From contig NC_056550.1 in NCBI RefSeq assembly GCF_910596095.1, positions 13,069,501 through 13,133,500 on the forward strand: a stretch of DNA of 64,000 nt, in the 5' to 3' direction. Under the pieces are notes generated by a model. The model did not search any database and was not told where the DNA came from. It saw only the letters and a list, made by a program, of their open reading frames with translations. The position numbers and the translations under genes were made by a program. Positions 1 to 12,429 of the stretch are shown piece after piece. The first letter of the stretch is position 1. Each line of letters begins with the position of its first letter. This DNA is from Thunnus maccoyii (taxonomy: Eukaryota > Chordata > Actinopteri > Scombriformes > Scombridae).

Positions 1-345
1 GTATTTAAAGAAAGCTATGTAAAATTGTATTAAATACATTTTCACATGTATTCTATAAAGCCCACTTCAGAATACTGCATCCCACTGTATTTAAAGCATA
101 CTTTTATGTAAAATGATTTAAGTGTGCTTAAAAGAACTTTACTTGTTTTACAGTTTTTACAGTATAAAGGTACTGCATATGAATGTACATATAAGAGTAT
201 TTAAATACAGCTAGATTAAAGTACACTTTAAGACATTGCATGAAAACATAAAGTAAATACACTTTTAATTTTAAATTTAAATTTAATACAAAAAAGCAAT
301 AATGTGCTTTAAATGCACTTATTTAAAGTATACTTAAGTGTAATT
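1..345. repeat. AT-rich dispersed repeat, unclassified
   Basis: The stretch is strongly AT-rich and reuses short words such as tatttaaag, tacttaagtg and aaatgcactt on both strands. This looks like the body of a small non-autonomous DNA element. No terminal repeats could be fixed because the window begins inside it. Confidence 0.3.
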
Positions 346-587
346 TTTATTTTTACTAGGGAAAAGTTGAGGACAAGTCAACTCTGGTCACAATGGAAGG
401 CCTGTGGGTGTGTGCCTGATATGAGCACAAACACAACTTTTTTCTTGTTTTATTGTTTTTTTATTGTTGAAGCCAGACCATTGTCCTTGTTTTAGCCTTC
501 CTCCAGTACAAACTGTACTTCCGTCAGCCCCTGGCAGGGAATATCACCACCTGCTGGTGTAGCTAGTAACCACACATCACATTTGTG

Positions 588-930
588 GATTTTTTCTACA
601 GATCAACAGGAGGGAAGTAAAAAATGTCATGTGGCCCATAAACTGACAGGAAGCATTCCACAAATATGCAAAACCCATTTCACATGTACAAATGGACCCA
701 CAAATGTGTAAATATGACTTTACATGTATTTTTGTGGTGAAACCATTTACATTTGTAAAACCTATATCATGTTTTTTTTGTGAAATTAAAATACATGTTT
801 ACAGAATATGCATATTTCCAAATCACTCTGTATTTTTGTGGATATGACTTTACACAACACAAATAAAAAAGTACATGTTTGTGGATAGTGAAATATTTGT
901 GGATCATGGTACACATTTGTGGATTCTCCT
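588..930. repeat. Cluster of ACATTTGTGG words in both orientations
   Basis: The word TTTGTGGAT occurs at about 592, 835, 878, 896 and 919, and its reverse complement type (CCACAAAT) near 658 and 699. The outermost copies, each preceded by cacattt, lie near both ends. This is probably a small inverted-repeat element. No protein is encoded. Confidence 0.35.
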
Positions 931-1249
931 CTGTGAGTGACAACTATTAGAGTCCAATAAAAACTTCCATACTCTCTATTAATCAATCAATCATCAAACT
1001 AGGTTTTACATCAAACAGTGCTCAGAAACATGTTCTTAGTCCCACAGATCAGTGCTGCATCAAACCAAAGGCAAATGGAGTATTAATGAACTAACAGATT
1101 ATTCAACAGTACAGTGCCACACAACTGAAACTTACACCAAAAGCTAGGGGCAAAGGGTTCTATGCAAAAATCGTCCATCTACTGTCTAGTTCATTCCTGT
1201 TGTGGCCTTATCCTAATCAATCAAAATATGAACGGGAACATGACCCGTT

Positions 1250-1370
1250 ACTTACCACGATTGACATTTACTGCCTCACAATAATATGGTGCTTTTCAAT
1301 AATTGTTTGGCATACCCTCATTTATCACTCCCTGAACACTTAGCACCATATATATTCTATATTATATATT
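1250..1370. repeat. Dispersed repeat, copy 1 of 2 in the window
   Basis: About 115 bases beginning at 'cgattgacattt' are closely similar, in the same orientation, to 12295-12415. Both copies share 'atatggtgcttttcaa' and the 'caccatatatatt' type end. It lies next to a decayed LINE and may be part of one. Confidence 0.5.
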
Positions 1371-1399
1371 GTCCGCAGTCCAGGAGTTGATTGCACTTC

Positions 1400-1960
1400 C
1401 TTAAATTTAATTACAGCACTATCAGATATACATCTAGAGAAGACATTTTTGTGTTTTATGGCGTATAGTCCAGTAATAGGAATTCAAAAGTTATTAAGTA
1501 ATGGTCTGATAAAATAGGATTTTGTGGAAAAACTATTAAATGTTCAATTTCGATGCTATATTTCAGAACAAGGTCAAGGGTGTGGTTAAGACAGTGAGTA
1601 GGTTTATTTACACTCTGAGAGAAGCAATTGAGTCTGATAATGAGATAAACGCAGTGCTAAGACTCATTGATCAACATCCACATGAATATTAAAGTCACCT
1701 AATATAATTACTTAGGAGAACGGGCCAAGAAGACGGTACACTATAATCAGCCAGGTTTCAGTAAGACAAAATAAATCAATATGATAATCTGATATAAAAA
1801 AAATTTTTAATATGGCTTTACAGACAGAGATCTAATGTTTAAGAGTCCACATTTAATCATGTTGTATTTTGTTGTATTATTGCAGTTCTGGTGTAAGGCT
1901 GCATCACCTAGTTGTATCTTGTGTCAAAACCTTAAGACATGATGTTGTCTAGTCTTCAGT
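1400..1960 (-). mobile_element. Decayed LINE, endonuclease region
   Basis: Read on the minus strand, broken frames give peptides typical of the APE-type endonuclease of CR1/L2-like non-LTR retrotransposons. They appear in the expected order: LTETWL near 1755, LGDFNIHVDV near 1690, a Leu-Asp-like segment near 1590 and a SDH-like segment (SD replaced by RP) near 1510. Several stops and frameshifts interrupt them, so the piece is inactive. Only this part of ORF2 is visible; the reverse transcriptase is absent. Confidence 0.6.
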
Positions 1961-2429
1961 GGAAATATCCTTATGAATCCAACTTCCAAGCTGAGATTTT
2001 GGCAGAACCAGATGTTAAACCTCTATCTTTGCGGTTTTTGTTCTTGTTGTTGTTTTTGTTTTGTTTTTTTCAAATATGAAAGAGAGGGCCTTTCCAATGA
2101 TTTATTTTGTGCAGAATAAATAAAGCTCATTATTTGCAAATATTTAAAGAAGTGTTTTGGAATGGTATAGCCTAATTTGCTGTGATTTACTCAAAGCTCA
2201 TAAATGCATAGTCTCTGTATAGATCTCTTCTCGTTTTTTTTTACCATGAAGGTTACATCTAATGTTCCCACTTTGAATGAAATATTGCCTCAAATTGATC
2301 TAAAACAAGATAGCACATTACTTACTGTATATTCATGTTCATACCATTTATTTATTATGTTAATCACATTGGGTTGGCTGTGTTTTGGCTCTGTTAAGGT
2401 ATATTTAGGCACAGCCAAGAACAGATATA

Positions 2430-2900
2430 CTGTAAGTGCAATAGTAACTGAGCACAATGTGATTAAAGATTCCTCCATGAAAAATCAATATAACATTATA
2501 GTTCTCAACTATGCTAACCAATAGTCCAGCTGGAGATCCGTAATATAGTGAGATGACGTCTGTGATGCCTTTTATTCCATAAAAAATGCTTAAATATTCT
2601 GTTTGGGGACTAAAGGGAATACTTTGAAACAAATATAAAAATTATATTCATTTTTAATCTATTTAAGCTGCCAATTAGAGAGATGGGTAAAGACATCCTT
2701 AGATTTCAGCACTGATTCAATTTCAGAGTTCAATGCTGTCATTTCATCTAACTGAGGAGCAATTTTGATACCCAGATAAGTTCAATTCTCAGAAGTCTGA
2801 AGATTTTAACTCTCTTTTTCATTCATTAACATAATTGATGAATTTGAGGAAATACTGAGATAGTTTTCCAAACAAATCAGTAATATTTAATTAAATTTGC
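2430..2900 (-). mobile_element. Decayed L1-like LINE, ORF2 region after the reverse transcriptase
   Basis: On the minus strand, near 2790-2690, the peptide YLGIKIAPQLDEM is followed by a threonine-rich stretch. Near 2630-2590 it is followed by FQSIPFSPQTEYLSIF. Both match the post-RT segment of fish L1 elements as I remember it (pattern 'YLGIKI' then 'LFQSIPL'). The frame is interrupted. Clade assignment is from memory. Confidence 0.5.
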
Positions 2901-3142
2901 ATTGAAATATCACATTTTTCTTAAAAAAATTGTTTTTACTTACAATTTTAATTTTGATTCCACTCATTTGTTGCCATCTATGCTGTTTATTTATTTTGCT
3001 ATGATACATGGAAAATGGAAATGTATTTTGATCAAAAAAGTTTGACTACTCATTAAGTGTTCATGAATTTATTTAAGGGTAATTGTGGTGGAAATTCACC
3101 TTTCAATAAACAGATTTTACAGACAAATTCAGAGTTGAGTGT

Positions 3143-3148
3143 TTTATT
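3143..3148 (-). terminator. Polyadenylation signal AATAAA, likely for the ifi44-like gene
   Basis: AATAAA on the minus strand lies about 845 bases past the ifi44-like stop codon, in AT-rich sequence without another gene. It is the first well-formed signal noted in that direction, but 3' end use cannot be shown from sequence alone. Confidence 0.45.
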
Positions 3149-3991
3149 GTGATCACACAGCACACTTGCATGTGGGTTCACTCTGAAGGAGTGAAAACCT
3201 CATACTAAGGATACATGATACATTTATAACGTCTCTCAGCCTTGTAAATGATACTGACAAATTTCAGACATCTGCTAGTACCTTCAGATAGAACAAAACG
3301 CAAAAAGCGTTGCAAAAAGCAAAACATGATAACAACATATCATTGCTACAAAGGTTATTAGTCAAGCACAAAAACAGTTTATACTAGTTAAACATTTTTT
3401 TTCCATTACAGCTATAATATTTATTTAAGAAAACAAAAGTTTATTTTGTTCTTATATGTAAAACCCCAGCAAATATCTACACGGAAATTATTATATTTAG
3501 ATTATATTTGCATTCTACAAACTTACCGAGCTTTCACACAAGATATATGTAGAAACCGATGACACTTTTGAATTCAAATAATAACACTTCATTACAGCGT
3601 TACTGTTTCACCCTTTAAAATCCTCTCTGATCTCTGAGTCTGATCTTTGTCTTTTAAAACTAATAATACAACAAAATGAAAACAAAAATCTCAATTTCAC
3701 AGCAAGAAAAAAAACAGTCATCCAGGTTTTAGTTACAACAGAATGATTTGTGGCTTGTTCATATTCAACAAGGTAAAATAGAACAGGCTAAATGACAAAT
3801 TTCCAAACTCCCTTAAGAATCATGTAATGTAAAACTATCATAATAGATGCCATATACACTATATCCATTCTAGATGAAAATTGCCACAAGGTGTGTAAAA
3901 TACTTGCTCAAAAGATGATCTACAATGCGAAAGGTATATTTCTAGATGAAGTTGTGCCATTTTTTTGATGCTGCAATCAAACAGGTTTTGT

Positions 3992-6431
3992 TCAGTTTTG
4001 CTCCAGGTTGTCCAGGAAGTCCTCTCCATAGTTTATTATCTGTCTCAGTGTGTTCAGTATCATTGTGTCAATGTCATCATTTGTGAAGACTTCTGAACCG
4101 TAGTTCTTCACAAGAAAGATGCAGCTCAGTTGAAGGCCCACCAACTGGCTGAACATGTCAACCTAAGTTTTAAAGAAACAGTATTTCAGTTCACAATTAA
4201 TTCAACTGTGCTGATAAAAACATAATGAAATGTAAATTTATAATATATTCCCAAACACTTACAAACAAGAAATTAAAAAAAGAAAGTTACCTGTTCCTTC
4301 AGACACTTGTTTTTATAGACATCTTGTACATTTGTTTTAGCCGTAGGACAGGCTTCATCAATTTTTGTTAGAATTGCCAATTGGGGAATCCCTATTGAGA
4401 CAGAAAATGTGTCAGTATTTTAAACTCTATTTTTTGCATGTTATTTAGTTTTATATGAACTGGGGCACCATGACTGCAAACAAATTGATAAGCATCTTGA
4501 TGCCTGGTCCTACCCAAGTCAGAGGCTGCCCGTCGTACATCCTTCATTTTCTTCACAACCTTATCATCCATTAAAGATAATTTACCAGCGTCAACAACAA
4601 AAACCAGAATGTGAACTTTGTCATCTAGTGTGGGGCATGGGTTGTAACCTTCATCACCCTCAGACAATGGGGATTCAGGATCAAACTGGAAATCAATTTA
4701 AAATTAATCCATTAAATGTGCAATTAAAATATATGTTTTCTTTTCTGTGAAAAAAACAGAACAGTTAAAATAAATTACTTGAACATTGTCAAAGATTAAA
4801 AAATTGTACCATGTAGTTTTCTCTCACATGTCCTTTCATGGCCAGTTTGATGTCTTCCACATGGACTCCATGGTTATTTCTTTCCTCAAGGCCCATGGTG
4901 TCATTGAAAACAAAGGGACAAGAACTGGCTGAGTTTTCAGTCTTGATTTTGTGAGATTTGTACTGTAAAAAATGAAGGTACAGTCATTTTCAAGCTCTCA
5001 TATGAGTTCTCATATTGTTGTTACAGTCGATTATTACAATTATTACTGCACTTCATTCTTTTTTTTGTCTTTCTCCCCTGTCTGTCTCTCGTAATCTGTT
5101 GACTCAAATCTTATTTTTTTAGCTGACGCTGAATATCACTCTTTACCTCCAGTTTTGCATATCTATAATGTTAATATTTGTTTTTCATAGACAAAGAAGT
5201 CTGAAAAAAAGTTTAAAAAATTGTGAAAAGGGAACTACAATCATTTAAGATTATATTGCCTTACACAACTTGTAATTCACGTAATGGCAGTAATAACATC
5301 TGGTGGATTGATCAGTGTACTGTTGTAATCTACAGATCAGCCACTTGGATGTTTTATGTTGTATGAAATACATAAAGACTGATAACTTTGCTTATAAATA
5401 ACACAATCAAAAGACATACTTGAGTGGTGAAGCTGCTCCCAGAGGTTGCATCTGTGAAAGCTCTGTTACAGTTAATTCTGCCTTGTAAACAGCTGATGAC
5501 AGAGTTGATGAAACTGGACTTGCCAGCACCAACTGGTCCATGAAGCAGAATTCTGAGATGTTTGACCTTTTTTGGTTGATAATTTTCCACAAAGCTGAGA
5601 TCATCAGTTTTGTTCCTTTTTAATAGAGAAAAATATCACATTAGTCTAGATTAAAATATTAAATACATACATGTTTACTAACTCTCTTGCTAAAATAAAG
5701 AAAAAATATGTTATTGTTGCTTAAGTAAGGATATTGGAGATAATAAATGAAAATTATACAAATAGTGACAATCAGAGATCGCACATTTGGGGAATTATCT
5801 TTGGTACCATCAGATAAGTTTAAGGATAACACTTTCCTAGGCTCACTAAATGTTCTACAACATTTAAGATAACGTCAAAAAGTACTAATTGTGTCAGCCA
5901 ATAAACTATCTAAAATGTTTAAATGTGTTAGGTTAAGTGTGTTTTGGCTGCTCCTCTCAAAGTTTGCTTCTGTAAATGCTGAGTAACTTCATTAGGACAA
6001 GTCAATAGACTATTTTCACGGCAGACATTCTGACTTGTCAAAGCAGGCTTAATCAATAGTGCAGGCTTAATCAATAACATTAATGATGGTTCTATTCCAT
6101 TACTTGTCCCAGGGAGCCATGCCAGTGAGTGAGCATGCACAATAGAGCCCTGGACAAGTCAAAATGTCTGCTGAAAAGCAAAAGATATGTAAGGTTTCAG
6201 CATTGTGTAAAGAACACAATGGTACTCACTCTGGCATCTCCCTCCATGGCTTACTTAAATCTGCAGATATATAGTTTAAATAAGACATAAGCCATATTTT
6301 AAACCACTTCATCAACAATGTTTTCTGTGAATGTTACCATAATTAAGTTTTTAACAATGTTATGCAATGTTTTGAATATGTTACCATGAGAAGGTGGGGG
6401 TGTTAGCAGGTCAAAACTTACCTCCTCCCAT
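3992..6431 (-). CDS. ifi44-like: Interferon-induced protein 44-like GTPase (IFI44/IFI44L family)
   Basis: Seven coding exons on the minus strand: 6422-6431 (start), 6230-6260, 5420-5615, 4810-4962, 4514-4685, 4291-4391 and 3992-4162 (stop). All borders are GT-AG and the phases join without error, giving 277 residues. The product is a cytoplasmic GTPase-fold protein of the IFI44 family, which is induced by interferon and virus infection in vertebrates; its biochemical role is poorly defined. Visible motifs are the P-loop GPVGAGKSS (exon 3), DTMG as switch II (exon 4) and LTKID as the base-recognition motif (exon 6). The N terminus, [14 protein letters not shown], is the short leader with a KPWRE motif seen in the fish genes. 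The start is the ATG inside a 12-base exon; the upstream exon at 8005 is non-coding. An interferon-type element and a TATA box lie upstream. Nothing looks broken. Confidence 0.88.
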
Positions 6432-7303
6432 AGCTGTAAAGTAAGACATTAACATGTAAATGTAGAACTTTACCCTAATATCTGAGACAACAGTTAAGTC
6501 ATTGCCTAAAACCAAATAACATAGAGACTACTACTTGGTAGAAAAGATCATAAATATTTTCAAAGTATATCAAATTTAAGGTTCACAATGAAAGTGACTT
6601 TTTTAATCTTTCTGTATCAGTGGTAAATTGACTCAATACAGTATAATGAAAATAGTCATTTGTTCAGTATTAATGACTTTCTTCAAAACTAAAATGATTT
6701 TTTAGTCTTACTTTCAGTGGTATATGGGTATTTATTTCACTAAATTACAAAATAAATTAAGTTGAGTTAAAGGGAACATATTATACACATTTCCACATCT
6801 GTATTTTTATTTTGGAGCTCTACTGAAATATCTTTGCACGAATTACAATTACAAAAAAACTTATTTAACTTTATGGCTGTTTTTTGCAGCCAATCAATTC
6901 AGTTCCATCTAAAAGCTCTTGTCTCTTCAAGGTCCTCCTCCCGATTAGCCCACTCTGTTCTGATTGATCAGCTTCTGGAAGCTGCCCCAAGGGAACAGAT
7001 GGTGTTTATGGGCGCACCTGACAAGCTGATGTCATGTTATTGGGAAAGTTAAAAAACATTTGCAAACGCAGCATTTAGGGCAGGCTGAAACCTGGGATTT
7101 TTTCTTACAGGGAGCAAACATTCACATCAAGTTTTGGAACGCTGACTGTGTTTAACACAGACATCCAACATCAGTATATAAAAAATATAAATGACAGACA
7201 AAAAGCACAATATGTCCCCTTTAAAGTCAAATGTCAGCAAAATAGACAATAGTTTATCACTAGTTCTGCAATATATTTAAATTGTTAAGAGGAGGATAAT
7301 TAT

Positions 7304-7818
7304 GGAGTCATAGGAGTGCCATAAAAAGAATAAATCTGTAAAAGAATAAAAAAAAATAAATGTGGAAATATAAAGAGGAATAAATAAAATAATAAATAAG
7401 TAAATAAAAAATGTGTAAATATAAAGACAAATAAATAAAAGAATAAATAAATGTGGAAATATAAAGACAAATAACAAAATATAAAAGAATAAAGGAGTGC
7501 CATAAAAAAGAATAAATCTGTAAGAGAATAAGAAAATAAATGTGGAAATATAAAGAGGAATAAATAAAAGAAATAAGTAAATTTAAAAAAGTAGAAATAT
7601 ATGAACAAAGAAATATGAAAATCTATGAAAATGCTTACAATTATTCTTTTATGTTTTATTATTTGTCTTTATGGTCCTACATTTATTTATTCTTTTATTT
7701 TATTTGTCTTTATATTTCTACTTTTTAAAATGTACTTATTTATACGTCTTGATATTTCCACATTTATTTTATTATTATTTTACAGATTTATTCTTTTTTA
7801 TGGCATTCCTATGACTCC
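7304..7818. repeat. Fold-back (inverted-repeat) element, AT-rich
   Basis: The left end reads GGAGTCATAGGAGTGCC and the right end is its reverse complement with one change (GGCATTCCTATGACTCC). The whole 515-base interval is a long imperfect palindrome of A-rich then T-rich halves, with 'ggaaatataaag' on the left and 'ctttatatttcta' on the right. The left half is itself partly duplicated: 'aggagtgccataaaa' recurs at 7493. The ORFs here are low-complexity artefacts. It lies in the first intron of the ifi44-like gene. Confidence 0.7.
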
Positions 7819-8004
7819 ATGCATAATGGTATCACCATAGTTTAACTAAACTGTACTGAAATGCTTAAGGAAGACTATAACAACATAAAAGCTATTTGAT
7901 CTTCTAATTAAACATGAAAACTAACAAATGTCTTCTTTGTTTCACAATCAAACTAGTTCATGTTACTAAGAAAGCTGAAAACAGACATAATAGGAAAACC
8001 TTAC

Positions 8005-8042
8005 CTCTACAGATGTTTCTCTGGAACAAAGAGACTCCTCAA
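8005..8042 (-). other. ifi44-like: 5' non-coding first exon of the ifi44-like gene
   Basis: A consensus donor (TGTAGAG|GTAAGG) closes this exon at 8005 on the minus strand. The TATA box at 8067-8076 puts the transcription start near 8040; the upper edge given here is therefore an estimate. The next exon, a 12-base one at 6422-6433, carries the start codon. Confidence 0.6.
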
Positions 8043-8066
8043 GTGCTAATCGAAACTGGAAATGTT

Positions 8067-8076
8067 CTTTTATATA
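8067..8076 (-). promoter_or_regulatory. TATA box
   Basis: TATATAAAAG on the minus strand, about 30 bases before the inferred start of the ifi44-like first exon. Confidence 0.65.
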
Positions 8077-8131
8077 CCCCCTCAATTTAGCAGCAAACCA
8101 TGTGATTTAAAAGATGACATGCACTTCTCAG

Positions 8132-8149
8132 GCTTTCACTTTTAGTTTT
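8132..8149 (-). promoter_or_regulatory. Interferon-stimulated response / IRF element
   Basis: The minus strand reads AAAACTAAAAGTGAAAGC. Its last 12 bases, AAAAGTGAAAGC, fit the IRF-element pattern (A/G)AAA(G/C)(T/C)GAAA(G/C)(T/C). It sits about 60 bases upstream of the TATA box, the usual place in interferon-induced promoters. This agrees with the gene family but is untested. Confidence 0.6.
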
Positions 8150-8954
8150 GGAGGAGCCTGTATTTGCAATAATATGTGCATGGGCGTAGGTCATGCTTCA
8201 GATACGCAAACACATTTAATGCAACAAACTTCATCTCTATTAAGGGAGAAGAGATTGTGGTTGTTTAAAATAGAAATATTTTGGAGCCCATCCCAACAAC
8301 ATACTAGACTGGAAAAGAAAGTGGCTTTCTACAGGAAATGACAGAGCAGACATTCAGTAACTTTCTGAGGAGGCTGAAGACATTCAATGCATTGTTGTTG
8401 CTAGTGCAATATTCTTTACTGCTATCTGTTGTCTGTTGTCATCAATCATTCAGGCCAGGAAATATAGTCCCAGTCAGGCCACTTTTTAAGCGGGGGGTCT
8501 GGGAGTCCCCCACTAGGAAAATTTTAGTTACAAAGACATGATTTCCTGCATTCTGGTGAATTTTAGTGCATATGAATAACAAACGAATGAGCCAACCTTA
8601 GTACAATGTGCTGTTATGAACCTCAAATAAAACCAAAGGACCATATCATTAAGGTGGGAGACCACACTAATACTGCTACTACTGTTGCACCGATGCTACT
8701 CTCTCCACCTTCAAAAAGAAAAAAAAGCAAGAGCATGCCATATTTTTATTGTACCAATATAATACAGTTAACCACTCTCTCCACCTATTCAAAGAACAGA
8801 GCAAGAGCACAATACCCTTCTCAGTTTACTGATATACCCTAACAGTTACCCATTTAAGGTTAAAATAGCCCTTTAACCAACATAAACATTAAATAACATA
8901 GATGTTTAAGTTTCAGCAAATTACAGTAGCCTGAATAGTGTCACAGAAGACTTT

Positions 8955-10349
8955 GGGCCCTGTTTTAACGATCTAAAGCGCATGGTCTGAAGTGCATGGC
9001 GCAAGTGCACTTAGGGTGTGTCCAAATCCACTTTTGCTAATTTAATGGCGGAAAAATGGTCGATGCACCAGGCGCATGGTTCAAAGTGGTTGTCCATATT
9101 CTCCTAATTAATCATGGGTGTGTTTTCAGCGTAACATGCAATAAACCAATCACAGTGTCATCTCCCATTCCCTTTAAGAGCCAGGTGCGCTTGCACCTTG
9201 GCGGATTGCTATTATGACGTCGCATTTGCCAAGTAGTAAGAAGGAGCGCTTCTCTGCAGAGGCAACGGATCTGTTCGTGTGCAAAGAGAAAACGCACGAT
9301 CCATAACAAGCACACTGGCCTCTGCTGCTCCTGGACCCTCCTGTGGTCAGCCACAGACCACCAGTTTAAGATCCTGTTAATTTGTTGCAAATTTATCTTT
9401 GTTTGGTTTTTAAAAAGATTTATTTTTTTAATTTGATTTGGTTTCTTTAAAATAATTTTGTTCAGTCATAGAGTAACAGGTCAAATCAGCAGGGTTTTAA
9501 TTGCTGAAAGTATGGAAACCTGATGCCTGTAATCTCAAAAATGTTAAAGAATATTTGTTAAATATTGTTCAAATATTAAATCATTAATTTTAATCATGTA
9601 AAGAATCATCAACACAGTTATCAGGACTTGATCAGCTCTCCAAGGTTCTGATCCGGCTGCTGGCAGCAGCTAGAAGCTGTGGAGATTTATTTCCTTCTTT
9701 AGTTTAATAATTGTTTTCACCTCATTTATTTCCTCCTGTGTTCCTCATGTCATCATGTATTGACGCTGCAGGAAAGTTGATCTGCGTCAGATCCGTTGTT
9801 TTCCGTGTTAAAATACCTCCATGTATTGCCACAATTTGGTCAAATAATTAAACAATTTAATCCGTCATTACTGCGATTAGTTAATTCTGATAAATATTAT
9901 GGCTAAGCATTATGACATGTATTTTTCAAAATATATTAATATACACAATAATAATCTTTCACATTGTAATCCTTTTGTTACCTTTTGCATGTTTGTGCGC
10001 TGCTGTGCGTCCTGTGTGTGTAACAAGCAGAGTGCATGTTGTGCACCCGCCTCTGTAGGTGCATATTACTGTCCTGATAATGCACCCTTAAAAGAACAGT
10101 GAAACATTTCGGCATTGACTTTAGACCAGGTTTTTGTTGGTCAATAGTGCAATCACTCTCTGCTTCCTCAAGATAGCAATGCGCCAACAATGCACCTGAC
10201 CACACCTTACGCCCATGGGCACACTGATGGGCGCAAGTGCCATTGCTATTTTAACAACATGAGCACTGGACGGGAAAATGACAACTGCATCGGCAAAGAG
10301 ACTTGCACTGCACTTAGCGCCGCTCTGTGCTGGGCGTAAGATAGGGCCC
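8955..10349. mobile_element. PIF/Harbinger-like non-autonomous DNA transposon
   Basis: The element begins GGGCCCTGTTTTAACGATC and ends ATAGGGCCC, giving short terminal inverted repeats around a 1.4-kb body rich in GCGC and TGCAC words. I recognise it as a common fish repeat. At 9214-9306 a short plus-strand frame reads MTSHLPSSKKERFSAEATDL and then stops. This resembles the start of the Myb/SANT-like protein that accompanies Harbinger transposases. No transposase is left. Target-site duplication could not be fixed. Confidence 0.55.
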
Positions 10350-12000
10350 ATTGTGTTGTCTCAATAATTTTAAATTATGAACTCAAAGTATGAATTCATT
10401 AACTGAAATTTTCACCAAAACGAATGCATTTTCAAATAATATTGACCAGGCTAGATATGTCAATTATATTATATAATTTTTTTAGGAAATTTGAAAGAGA
10501 ATTGCCACTTTTATTATTGATTGTCCAGTTTCTCGGCTGCTTTAACATTAACATTAGCTACGTTAGCTAGGTAGCAAATGTTAGCTAGCTGGCACATCTA
10601 TTTACCTTTCTTTTTTTTTTCTCTCTCTCTCGCTGCTCAACCCTTCCTCTTTTTTCCACCATCCATCTTGCTGCCAAGTCATTTAGCTGCACTAAATGCA
10701 CCTGCTGCTAAACGAAACATGTAACTACCAACTACTCTCTTTTTCTCTCTCTCTATCTCTCTCTCGACTCGCTCTCTACTTCTACCATGCCTGGCTCACA
10801 GCATGCAGGGCAGTTGTAAATAAGATTTCATATCCTTTATGTATTTGTGAGGTTGTGGCCTGTTATTGACTTTATTTGTTATTATTTCAGTTATTTTTTG
10901 GGTTGCTGTGTTTTGAGTTGCATGTATTATAATCTATGTTTGCTTATGTTGTCTTGGGTTTAGTTATGATTATTTATATAATATACATTTATTATGGTTT
11001 TCTAAATTTTTTTGCATGTATAGGCTCTCTCCTAGGTGGCGTTGGCACTCACCAGTTTAACAAAACCCCCTCCCCGGCCACATATATCCACCTCAGTTTT
11101 TATATTGCACAAGTGTCTGTTCCTTAGTTTCATGTCTTTGCCTATCATTTGCTAAATCCCGCTTATGGTATATTTTGATTGGTTAAATAGTATGTCTCTT
11201 AAACCTTCATAGCAGACGTAAGTTGTATCCCGTTTCAGTTGCTCCGGAGAGTTTCCTGATGATAAGTCTGAGAGTGCGTCACTAGGGAAATCCACTGCTG
11301 GATAACAAGCTGTTATCTTAGTTAAATCAGAGTTAATGCGGCACAGTTTGGACCGTGAGAGTCTGTGTGCATCCATCGAGAAGTAAGTTTCCTTTTCTGT
11401 TCACAGATATGAGTCTAAGTTGCTACATTTAGCATCCATAATGCATGACCATAGTTAGCCGGGTTAGCTCTGAATTTGCTAGGTATATGGCAAGGATAAG
11501 CGAGAGGCAATAATTATTTTCATGCAATGTGTATCAATTCTTAGTAGCATGGAGTTAACTGGTGATTGTTTCTTGAAGTTTAGGGGGTGCTTGTAACAAA
11601 GCACTGTTGAGTGTGTCGTTCATTGCATACGTAGCCAATAGGCAGGTGTAGTATGACCCAAGATGGCGCTGACCAGTAGAGCCATGTTTTCTGTACATTC
11701 ATATAAATATCTAAAGGAGGTTGAATGTTATTATTAGTTCCAATATTGTTTATCATGATATTTGCCAGCACTGTGTAAAGTGTAAGAATAGTAAGGAATA
11801 CGGTATATCCTGTATATATTAGTAATATTAGTTATATGGGAAATTATGTACATAATGCTATTATGTTCTGGGCAGTAAGGCAACAGTGTTGTATGTCATA
11901 TTTGACATATGATCAATATTAATTTGTATCCTTTATTTTCTATGGTTACAGAGCCACACAAACAGAAATCCATACTTCCTGACTGAAAGTATTAAAGGTG
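10350..12000. other. Intergenic stretch, no gene seen
   Basis: The stretch holds pyrimidine-rich CT runs at about 10611-10635 and 10735-10775 and a TTAGCTAG-rich patch near 10550. ORFs here are short and without recognisable motifs or splice context. Confidence 0.5.
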
Positions 12001-12294
12001 CACAGTGCATGAAGTTTATAATAAAGTTCACTGAAGACAGGAGCATTTTTACTGATGCCCCACGGTGATCACACTAATTGACCAATCAACTAGTTAGTGG
12101 GAGTCCAATGCACATCACCTGTCTGATTTAACAGCAGTGTTGTGTTCAGGACCAAAAAAAGCAGGGCCTGCGGCGGGCCTATCATACCATCTGGCAGGCC
12201 AGGCCACCAGGAAAAGTCCTGGTGTTCCTGATTGTCAGTCCGGGCCTGGTATGATTATATCATTATTCCCCAGAACAAAGTCAGGAATGTTTTT

Positions 12295-12415
12295 ATCACC
12301 ATGATTGACATTTTCTGCCTTGCAATTATATGGTGCTTTTCAAAAATTGTTTGGTGTACACTCCTTTATCTTTCTCTCAACACTTAACACCGTATATATT
12401 ATGTATTGAATATAC
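12295..12415. repeat. Dispersed repeat, copy 2 of 2 in the window
   Basis: Same-orientation partner of 1250-1370 (shared 'atggtgcttttcaa', 'attgtttgg'). The preceding 150 bases are rich in GGCC and CCAGG words and may belong to the same old element. Confidence 0.5.
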
Positions 12416-12429
12416 TTGCACTCATTTGC

